Source: JBDLIL01 sp039714855
GTDB lineage: Bacteria; Patescibacteriota; Microgenomatia; UBA1400; PJMF01
Reading direction: 5' to 3'
Length of the DNA: 5,086 nucleotides
NCBI GenBank assembly: GCA_039714855.1
Contig: JBDLIL010000063.1
Coordinates: 1-5,086 of the forward strand
The translations under genes and the position numbers were made by a program. Positions 1-5,086 of the stretch are shown piece after piece (within the stretch, counting starts at the first letter, position 1; every line of letters begins with the position of its first letter). A model generated the notes under the pieces. The model did no database searches, had not been told where the DNA came from, and worked only from the letters and a program-made list of their open reading frames with translations.

Positions 1-193
1 ACATTTTTCGATAATAAAAGCTTATTTGGGAATATCTACCCCTTCTTCCCTTTCTAAAAATGTGGTTTGTTAAAATATAGTCAAAAAGGACAAAGCCATT
101 ATTTTTAAAGATATGAGGAGATTTATCATTTGTAGAATTGCTAAATGAAAACTTTTGCTTCTCTAAAAAAGAAATTAATTCTTTTGTAAAATT
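1..193 (-). pseudogene. Open frame without a start overlapping the truncated glycosyltransferase, possible gene remnant
   Basis: Directly after an in-phase TAA (196-194), a minus-strand frame shifted by one base from the glycosyltransferase stays open for 64 codons to the left edge. It reads plausibly at first (TKELISFLEKQKFSFSN, then FKNNGFVLFDYILTNHIF) and then turns into a basic, Arg-rich run (RKGRRGRYSQ). At the five-T run at 60-56 the third frame instead gives FLEREEGVDIPK and a TAA at 24-22, which looks more like a natural protein end. No start codon or family match is evident. It may be the remains of a gene joined to the glycosyltransferase by a deletion, with frameshifts, or the frames may be open by chance. 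The region 1-140 holds nothing else that I can support. Confidence 0.25.
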
Positions 194-659
194 TTACAAT
201 TTCTTCTTTGCTGAACTGGCTGATAGTAATTATTTTTTTGGCATTTTTAGCAGAATACTTGCTCCAATTTTTTAATTGCAGCAGATCTGATTTTTTGAAC
301 TGTTTAGGATATTTTAGGAATGCCAAATCCATTATGCTAGAAACATAAGGAATTGGGGAAATTCTAGGGGCATAGTGTCCTGGGGTGAAAAATACATCAT
401 AATTTTTCTGATTTTTATATAAGTGAATTGGTAGCGCCCATTGCGTCCAAAATTTTTTAGGTTTAACAATTTGATAATTCCAATTTTTACGCTTATTGGG
501 TAGATCACTAATTTTTTTTTCGCTTAGCAAAACAGTAATTTCAATATCGTTTCTTTTTTTTGTTAGCTTTTCTAAAGCAAAAATAAGCTCAAAGGCATAA
601 ACATTGCTACCTACTCGTGTTTTGATATTAGCCTCGTTGCCATCAATGACTATGTGCAT
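141..659 (-). CDS. Truncated family 4 (GT-B) glycosyltransferase, N-terminal domain only
   Basis: The 172 residues match the acceptor-side N-terminal domain of family 4 glycosyltransferases. One sees a first strand with IDGNEAN at 5-11, the loop GSNVY at 17-21, FFTPGHYAP at 90-98, SSIMDLAFLKYP at 107-118 and KKIITISQFSKEEIVKFY at 141-158. Full-length members are usually about 350-400 residues. The donor-binding C-terminal domain, with its EX7E-type motif, is absent: family similarity ends near residue 159, and an unrelated-looking tail reaches a TAG stop at 143-141. No piece of the C-terminal domain is visible in any minus-strand frame down to position 1. The product is therefore probably inactive, so this is either a decaying gene, a rearrangement junction or a sequence error. 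The start is ATG at 659, 14 bases after the GtrA stop, with no Shine-Dalgarno sequence. The IDGNEAN opening is one I associate with Patescibacteria. Confidence 0.78.
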   Translation of the reverse strand: MHIVIDGNEANIKTRVGSNVYAFELIFALEKLTKKRNDIEITVLLSEKKISDLPNKRKNWNYQIVKPKKFWTQWALPIHLYKNQKNYDVFFTPGHYAPRISPIPYVSSIMDLAFLKYPKQFKKSDLLQLKNWSKYSAKNAKKIITISQFSKEEIVKFYKRINFFFREAKVFI

Positions 660-673
660 ATAGTTATTGTAGC

Positions 674-1048
674 TTAATTGGCTGCAGACTTAAAAACCAA
701 CTTTTTTAGTAAAAAAAACTTTAGAGTCATAATGCTTATTGTTGCCATTATCGAAGCGACAATATAGTGTATTTGCATAATTTCTTTTAAGAAAACCAAA
801 CCCCAGGAAGATAGATAAACTAGACTTATTGTGATAATAAAGTAATGAATAGGATTGGCGTTTTCTATTTTAGTTTTAAAAACAAATTTTGCGCCAAGTA
901 CGTAATTAATTACCATAATGAGGGTTGTAGAAATTAAGTAAGAATATTGGTAATAAATATTCATTTTTTCTGTTAAGAAAAATAATATTATTAAATGGCT
1001 CAAAAAAGTAATTCCCCGCATGAGAACAAATCTAAAATATTTTTGCAT
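674..1048 (-). CDS. GtrA-family membrane protein
   Basis: This 124-residue protein has four predicted membrane helices, at about 8-26, 36-54, 68-88 and 94-117, which is the usual size and topology of the GtrA family. The NYVLGAKFVF motif at 48-57, after helix 2, and LKFFLLKKLVFK at 109-120 at the C-terminus are the family's paired aromatic/basic motifs. GtrA proteins are thought to take part in moving or handling polyprenyl-linked sugars across the cytoplasmic membrane, and are often encoded near a DPM1-like glycosyltransferase such as the one two genes upstream here. The start is the ATG at 1048, 11 bases after the methyltransferase stop. No Shine-Dalgarno sequence is visible in the gap, so translation probably depends on the upstream gene. 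The protein is very hydrophobic with few charged residues inside the helices. The family call is firm; the actual lipid-linked sugar is unknown. Confidence 0.85.
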   Translation of the reverse strand: MQKYFRFVLMRGITFLSHLIILFFLTEKMNIYYQYSYLISTTLIMVINYVLGAKFVFKTKIENANPIHYFIITISLVYLSSWGLVFLKEIMQIHYIVASIMATISIMTLKFFLLKKLVFKSAAN

Positions 1049-1059
1049 TTGATAAATTA

Positions 1060-1749
1060 TTACTTTGTTTTCTTGAAAACAAGCAATTGATTGGCCATTA
1101 AGAATTCTAAGTTCAAGAATCTTAGTATTTTCTCAATTTCTTCTTCTGCTGGAAATCCAATTGGAGAAAACATAAACTTTTTTTCTTCTAATGTTTTAAA
1201 CTTTGCTTTTTCGAATAATTTGATTATTTGTTTGATTGTTAAAGTGAATTGGTGATCTTCCTTGGGCAAATGTCCAACAGCTGTAGCAATTTTATCCCAG
1301 ATAGGATCTGGAGTTGTTAGAATAACTAGACCATCTTTTTTTAATAACTGATAGCATACTTTGGTAAATTGTTTGGGACTTTTTACGTGCTCTAAAATTG
1401 CGGTGGCAATGATGACATCATGCTTTTTTTTCTTAACTGCAGCAGGAGGCTTGAGAACATCTCCAACAAAAATCTTAATTTTTTTGTCTTTATTTGCTTT
1501 GGCTAATTCTTTGCTGTACTCCAAACCAACACAGTTCAATTTAGGTAGTTTGTTTTTAATTAAGCTCAGCATTTTGCCATCAGCTGTGCCCAAATCCAAA
1601 ATTTGTTCTGGGCTTTTGTGATATTTGATAATGCTCTGTACTACTTCCTTTGTTCTTCTGGCAAGTCTATATTTGAGTGAAAGTTTTGTTTCTCTGCCAT
1701 GAAAATAAGAAATATCCATGACTCCCTTGGGTTTTTTTGCATTCTTCAT
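1060..1749 (-). CDS. Class I SAM-dependent methyltransferase
   Basis: This is a 229-residue, soluble, cytoplasmic methyltransferase with a Rossmann-like fold of the Methyltransf_11/25 kind. Motif I is QILDLGTADGKM at 49-60, where Asp52, Gly54 and Gly58 would line the SAM pocket. The acidic residue ending strand beta2 is Glu77 in VGLEYS. GDVL at 96-99 gives the next SAM-contacting acid, Asp97. IIATAILEHV at 113-122 is the motif II/post-II region, and GLVILTTPDP at 140-149 is strand beta5. HLPKEDHQFTL at 160-170 is the loop usually found before the C-terminal substrate-side helices. The N-terminal 35 residues are basic and helical. Length is normal for the family. The position inside a glycosyltransferase operon suggests that it methylates a sugar, a lipid-linked glycan or a related small molecule. 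The sequence does not reveal whether the target atom is O, N or C. Confidence 0.9.
   Translation of the reverse strand: MKNAKKPKGVMDISYFHGRETKLSLKYRLARRTKEVVQSIIKYHKSPEQILDLGTADGKMLSLIKNKLPKLNCVGLEYSKELAKANKDKKIKIFVGDVLKPPAAVKKKKHDVIIATAILEHVKSPKQFTKVCYQLLKKDGLVILTTPDPIWDKIATAVGHLPKEDHQFTLTIKQIIKLFEKAKFKTLEEKKFMFSPIGFPAEEEIEKILRFLNLEFLMANQLLVFKKTK
1746..1749 (-). other. ATGA stop-start overlap, toroid-like protein to methyltransferase
   Basis: The methyltransferase ATG (1749-1747) overlaps the TGA stop of the toroid-like gene (1748-1746). Upstream there is only a weak purine stretch (AAGAAA), so translational coupling is likely. The arrangement supports the methyltransferase start and suggests the two proteins are made together. 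Confidence 0.8.
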
Positions 1750-3407
1750 ATGTTGATTTTTCTTACAATTTTTAATTTACCTTTTAAGTTTAGCTGATTT
1801 AACTGTTTTTGGCTAAGGACATAAGCAGTTGTTTTTAATTCTTGGTTTTGAAAATATCGCGATTGTGGTACATAGCGTACAGGAATCTCGTCTCCTATCA
1901 GACCTTGAGCAAATTTGATTTTTTCAGGATTTGCAATAATATCAATGATTTGAATATTTTTATTGGTAAAATTGAATTGACGAGAAAAAGAAACTGAAGT
2001 TTTTTTGTTGCCCAGCATAAGAAGCATGCGAATTAAACCTTTGGTCCAATAGGCCAGTTGTGTTTGCCAAGCAAAGCAAATTACAAAGAGACGAAATAGG
2101 ATAAATTTTAGTGGAGTAAAAACTTTTTGTTTGCTAAAAGTTAAATTTCCAGAAATAATTAATTGTTGCTTGTTTTGTTTAATTTTGTATTCGGGATTAT
2201 TCCATTGCGAAGTTAGAATTTGACCTTGTTCATTTTTTAATAAAATTCCACAGTCATTTTCTATTAATTCACCAGTCTTATTGAAAACTTTAGCCATCCC
2301 ACCTTTTTTGGCGTTTATCACTAAGTAGTAATAACTAGTGTTTTTAATTTGAATTTGAGCTTCGGGAAAATATTTGCTAAAAGATCTTTTTTCGTATGCT
2401 AATTTTGGTAAATTTCTTTTCCTTGTTTTGCTTTCTAAATATGATTCTAAGAATTCTGGAATTCTATATAGAAAATAGCGGTCGGCTTGGATTTCTGGTG
2501 CTACTAGCTTGTCATTCTTGAGTGAGTTTAATAAAACTTTGGCAATTTTACTTGCTAGAGGAAATTGCTTGGCAAAGTACTCATATCCGTGTGGATAAAA
2601 ATGCAAGGTGTTACGACTGCCCATAGTGCCAGCATAAAACCCATTTGGGTAAACAAAGTAGCTGCTAAATTCGATCATTTGTTTGCACATATTTTCTATT
2701 TCTTTTTTATTGGGAGGATTAAGCTTGTGTAGTTTGGCCAAAAAGCTAACAGTGGCAGAAAGATAGCCCAAGTCTGGTCCATCATATTCTAAACCCCAGC
2801 CTTCTGAAGAAAAATAACTTTTAAATTCAGCGAACTTTTTTTCATATTGGATCAACAGATAGTTGTCGTTAGTTAATCTATAAGCAGCGAATATTGGAAG
2901 CAATGCCATAGCGTGATGATTAAACAAAACGCCATACTCATCATATTTTGCTAAAAATATGCCTGCTTTGTGACATGTTTTAATAAAATTAGTTTTTAGT
3001 TTTGGGGGAAATTCTTCACCCAGTGCTTGGTAGCTAGAAAACATGGCGTAAAGCAAAAATCCAGTTGGCCCAGCCCAGCCGCGCTCATTAGGATAAAATT
3101 CATCAAAAGAGCCGTCACTATGTTGCAAGCTTATCCAGTATTCTATGCCAGCAATAGTCCAATTTTTAATTTTTTCTTGTTTGTAATAAATATTGCCAGG
3201 CATTTTGTTGGCATAAGCAAGTGCTAGTGCTTGAGTGCCAAATTGAGCCAAAGCTGTGGGAAAGTCAGCTGTAGTGTCTAGCCAATACTGACGAGTAAAA
3301 CAACCATAGGTTTTTGAATAAGGATTTCTATCCTGGAGGCTAAGAAGTCTTGGGATTTGATTCAAACCTCTAGTGGCGTATTCATTTTTGTTTGATTTGT
3401 CTGCCAT
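1746..3407 (-). CDS. Putative heparinase II/III-like (toroid plus beta-sandwich) protein of unknown function
   Basis: I do not recognise a characterised homologue of this 553-residue protein. Residues about 10-330 look helical and repetitive, with aromatic and glycine turns: TYGCFTRQYW at 33-42, DFPTALAQFGTQALALAY at 48-65, QHSDGSFDEFYPNERGWAGP at 95-114, LFNHHAMALLP at 161-171, EYDGPDLGYLSA at 207-218 and HFYPHGYEYFA at 269-279. These suggest an alpha/alpha toroid, as in heparinase- or alginate-lyase-like enzymes. Residues about 350-553 look beta-rich (GGMAKVFNKTGE, 369-380), like the C-terminal sandwich of those enzymes. Asn163, His164, His165, His269 and His273 are candidate site residues. 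There is no signal peptide. A hydrophobic stretch lies at 432-465. The start chosen is ATG at 3407; the frame extends to TTG at 3440, but that lengthens the overlap with the glycosyltransferase from 26 to 59 bases. Lyase, epimerase or non-catalytic glycan-binding roles are all open. Confidence 0.75.
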   Translation of the reverse strand: MADKSNKNEYATRGLNQIPRLLSLQDRNPYSKTYGCFTRQYWLDTTADFPTALAQFGTQALALAYANKMPGNIYYKQEKIKNWTIAGIEYWISLQHSDGSFDEFYPNERGWAGPTGFLLYAMFSSYQALGEEFPPKLKTNFIKTCHKAGIFLAKYDEYGVLFNHHAMALLPIFAAYRLTNDNYLLIQYEKKFAEFKSYFSSEGWGLEYDGPDLGYLSATVSFLAKLHKLNPPNKKEIENMCKQMIEFSSYFVYPNGFYAGTMGSRNTLHFYPHGYEYFAKQFPLASKIAKVLLNSLKNDKLVAPEIQADRYFLYRIPEFLESYLESKTRKRNLPKLAYEKRSFSKYFPEAQIQIKNTSYYYLVINAKKGGMAKVFNKTGELIENDCGILLKNEQGQILTSQWNNPEYKIKQNKQQLIISGNLTFSKQKVFTPLKFILFRLFVICFAWQTQLAYWTKGLIRMLLMLGNKKTSVSFSRQFNFTNKNIQIIDIIANPEKIKFAQGLIGDEIPVRYVPQSRYFQNQELKTTAYVLSQKQLNQLNLKGKLKIVRKINI

Positions 3408-4284
3408 AGTGTTCTCTGTTTTTGACAATAAGATCTGCAATTAGACCAAAAATAGTAATTTGGAATCCTAAAGAGAATAAAACCGTACCAGCATCAGTAA
3501 TATTTTGATAGATGATAGCAGTGATCAATATCCATAAAAAACCCACTATACTACAAATAATTCCAGGATAAAAGAAAAACTTCATGGGTTTGAAATAAAC
3601 CATTAATCTGGCTATTAGTCCTAAAAAATAAAAAAAATGATAAGGCTTAATAGATGATTGTCCCAGGCGTTTATAATATTTAATGGGAAGATATGAGACT
3701 CTATAGTTTTCCAAATGAGCAGCCATAGTAATAGTGGAAGTAAAAGAAAATCCAGCTGGATAGAGATGCCAATATCTCATAGCTAAATCTTTAGAAAAAA
3801 CTCTCAAGCCAGAATTAAGATCTTTGATTTTTGCTCCACTGACCAATCTGGCAAATAAAAGAATAATTAACTTGGGAATAATTCTAATGAATGGAATCTG
3901 AGCACCCTTTTGATTCCTATCACCGACCACCATGTCGTTGTATTTAAGTTTTTTTACTAGTTCGGGAATTGCATTTGCGGGGTAAGTGCCGTCAGCGTCA
4001 ATAATCGCAATATATTTGTACTTTGCAGATTTAATTCCTGTTTTCAAGCTTGAGCCATAGCCACTATTTAACTTATGCGTTAATACTTTTACTTTTTTAC
4101 TTTGTCTTTTTACTTTCTTTAGTATTTTGGCACTATTGTCAGTGGATCCGTCATTGATCAATATTAATTCATAGTTAGCAATTAATTTGTGTTTCAGGGC
4201 TTTGTGCAATTTATTAGTAGCTTTAGCTAAAGCTTTTTCTTCGTTATAAATTGGAAGCACTACAGATAAACTAATTGTTTTCAT
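3382..4284 (-). CDS. Family 2 glycosyltransferase, polyprenyl-phosphate (DPM1/ArnC-like) type
   Basis: This 300-residue enzyme probably moves a sugar from a nucleotide donor to a polyprenyl phosphate on the cytoplasmic side of the membrane. The GT-A domain comes first: SVVLPIYNEE at 7-16, INDGSTDNS at 43-51, and GYGSSLKTGIKSA at 75-87. The metal-binding DxD is Asp96-Ala97-Asp98 inside IIDADGTYP. LNSGLRVF at 156-163 and the SFTSTITMAA segment at 180-189 are typical of the dolichyl-phosphate mannose synthase-like branch. Two C-terminal membrane helices follow, about residues 236-259 and 266-286, then a short basic tail. This length and the two-helix tail fit bacterial polyprenyl-phosphate glycosyltransferases. 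The gene overlaps the epimerase by 4 bases and the next gene by 26. GtrA two genes downstream is a familiar partner of this enzyme type. Donor sugar and exact acceptor cannot be read from the sequence. Confidence 0.92.
   Translation of the reverse strand: MKTISLSVVLPIYNEEKALAKATNKLHKALKHKLIANYELILINDGSTDNSAKILKKVKRQSKKVKVLTHKLNSGYGSSLKTGIKSAKYKYIAIIDADGTYPANAIPELVKKLKYNDMVVGDRNQKGAQIPFIRIIPKLIILLFARLVSGAKIKDLNSGLRVFSKDLAMRYWHLYPAGFSFTSTITMAAHLENYRVSYLPIKYYKRLGQSSIKPYHFFYFLGLIARLMVYFKPMKFFFYPGIICSIVGFLWILITAIIYQNITDAGTVLFSLGFQITIFGLIADLIVKNREHYGRQIKQK
4281..4284 (-). other. ATGA stop-start overlap, epimerase to family 2 glycosyltransferase
   Basis: On the minus strand the ATG of the glycosyltransferase (4284-4282) overlaps the TGA stop of the epimerase (4283-4281). 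The upstream bases are A/T-rich with no clear Shine-Dalgarno sequence, so reinitiation by ribosomes finishing the epimerase is the likely way the second gene is translated. It also fixes the start of the glycosyltransferase. Confidence 0.8.
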
Positions 4285-5086
4285 TTAAAATTTAAAATAT
4301 TTTTGTATCTTTTTCTTTTTATTAGATAATCTGCAAAGAGTAGCTCTACACCCTCATTAAAAGAAATTTTTGGATCATAGCCAAAATGCTTTTTGGCTTT
4401 ATTAATATTTGCAAAAGTTAGTGGAAGTTCCTCTTTAGATCTTTGAGAATGTTTTATCTTTAATTTCTTATTAAGCTTATTTTCTATTTGATTTTGAAAA
4501 ACTGATATAAATGTATCAATTCCAATTGGATTTGAATTGCCCAAATTAAAAATTTCAAACTGCTTAAAAGGAATTTTTTCAATCAAGCTCACTACTCCAT
4601 TTATAAGATCATCAATGTAAGTCCAGTCGCGTTTGTTATTTTTAGAGCTGCCAAATTTTGTAAATATTTTCCCCCTTTCGGCTGCTAAAATTGTCAAAAA
4701 TGGAGCCATATCTAGGCGACCGCGGGGACCATAAATAGAAAATGGCCTGATAACAGTTATTTTGAGACCATAGATTTCACTATATTGCTTAGCGAGAAGT
4801 TCCATGGCATATTTGCTGATCCCGTAGGGAGATTGGGGGTTAGCTGTCATAGTTTCACTAAAAGGAGCCATATTCTGTATTCCGTAAACAGAAGAAGATG
4901 AAAAAATAACAAGCTTGGTTTTTGGAGAGAAATTGCGCACAGCTTCCAATAATACCTGAGAGCCAACATAGTTAACTTGCGAGTATAAGAATGGCTTAGT
5001 TAGACTGGCGCGTACTCCTGCTCTTGCGGCAGCATGCAAGCAAATGTCTGGTTTATACTTTTTAAACAATTGGCCAATTTGTTCTT
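4281..5086 (-). CDS. NAD-dependent epimerase/dehydratase, UDP-glucuronate 4-epimerase-like (N-terminus outside window)
   Basis: This is an extended short-chain dehydrogenase/reductase that probably epimerises a UDP-hexuronic acid or related nucleotide sugar in the cytoplasm. The frame is open to the right edge; the first start-like codon, TTG at 5069, follows in-frame codons for EQIGQ and is not the real start. The missing part must contain the Gly-rich NAD-binding loop, about 50-60 residues. Counting from that TTG, one sees HAAARAGVR at 12-20, the SSSSVYG active-site strand at 57-63, the catalytic YxxxK pair at Tyr82 and Lys86, RPFSIYGPRGRLDMAPF at 108-124 and RDWTYIDD at 147-154. The AGVR and GPRxRxDMA motifs are typical of UDP-glucuronate 4-epimerases as I know the family; UDP-glucose 4-epimerase or a dTDP-sugar enzyme remain possible. 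The TGA stop overlaps the ATG of the next gene. The family assignment is firm, the substrate is not. Confidence 0.88.
   Translation of the reverse strand, partial: EQIGQLFKKYKPDICLHAAARAGVRASLTKPFLYSQVNYVGSQVLLEAVRNFSPKTKLVIFSSSSVYGIQNMAPFSETMTANPQSPYGISKYAMELLAKQYSEIYGLKITVIRPFSIYGPRGRLDMAPFLTILAAERGKIFTKFGSSKNNKRDWTYIDDLINGVVSLIEKIPFKQFEIFNLGNSNPIGIDTFISVFQNQIENKLNKKLKIKHSQRSKEELPLTFANINKAKKHFGYDPKISFNEGVELLFADYLIKRKRYKNILNFK

Noticed and set aside
28..50. Possible terminator hairpin (GGGAA / TTCCC)
   Set aside because: The stem is only 5 base pairs with a 13-base loop and no clear U-tract on the minus strand.
1361..1621. Plus-strand open frame of 86 codons
   Set aside because: It lies fully antisense to the SAM-binding core of the methyltransferase, has no recognisable family features and reads as a shadow frame.
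3027..3227. Plus-strand open frame of 66 codons
   Set aside because: It is antisense to the conserved N-terminal part of the toroid-like gene and shows no domain or plausible translation signal.
3382..3385. A third ATGA stop-start overlap at the end of the family 2 glycosyltransferase
   Set aside because: This ATG is out of frame with the toroid-like gene and opens only a 7-codon frame, so it is coincidental.
3408..3440. Upstream TTG start extending the toroid-like protein by 11 residues
   Set aside because: It would deepen the overlap with the glycosyltransferase to 59 bases and needs a rarer start codon, while ATG at 3407 has a weak purine-rich site in front of it.
5067..5069. TTG as the epimerase start
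   Set aside because: The frame continues upstream to the window edge with family-like residues, and starting here would remove the NAD-binding loop.
1..5086. tRNA or rRNA genes, CRISPR array, insertion sequence or terminal repeats
   Set aside because: Coding sequence fills nearly all of the window, and no cloverleaf, spaced repeats, transposase or paired inverted repeats were seen.

Overview
The window is a gene-dense, AT-rich stretch (roughly one third G+C by eye). Every convincing gene lies on the minus strand, so it reads from the right edge to the left. It looks like the inner part of one surface-glycan operon. In transcription order it holds a nucleotide-sugar epimerase cut by the right edge, a family 2 polyprenyl-phosphate glycosyltransferase, a 553-residue protein resembling an alpha/alpha-toroid plus beta-sandwich (heparinase-like) protein, a class I SAM methyltransferase, a small GtrA-family membrane protein, and a family 4 glycosyltransferase that stops after its N-terminal domain.

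Layout: 4281-5086 is the epimerase (N-terminus outside the window); 3382-4284 the family 2 glycosyltransferase; 1746-3407 the toroid-like protein; 1060-1749 the methyltransferase; 674-1048 GtrA; 141-659 the truncated family 4 glycosyltransferase. Positions 1-140 hold no clean gene, only an open frame that starts inside the glycosyltransferase gene in another phase and runs off the left edge. Genes overlap by 4 or 26 bases or sit 11-14 bases apart. No promoter or terminator was found, so one polycistronic transcript is likely.

Pathway reading (inference): the epimerase resembles UDP-glucuronate 4-epimerases and would supply an activated sugar. The family 2 enzyme would put a sugar on a polyprenyl phosphate at the cytoplasmic membrane face, and GtrA may help move or handle that lipid-linked sugar. 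The methyltransferase and toroid-like protein may modify a glycan. No polymerase, Wzx-type flippase, GT-C transferase or ligase is visible here, so the final product cannot be named.

Organism: low G+C, Lys/Ile/Asn-rich proteins, TGA used as a stop (so not a UGA-reassigned code), weak or absent Shine-Dalgarno sequences, and a family 4 glycosyltransferase beginning with an IDGNEAN motif that I recall from Patescibacteria (CPR) genomes. A member of that group is my best guess, from family recollection and not from any search.

The most interesting points are the toroid-like protein, which lacks a signal peptide and carries a hydrophobic stretch in its C-terminal domain, and the broken end of the last glycosyltransferase gene.
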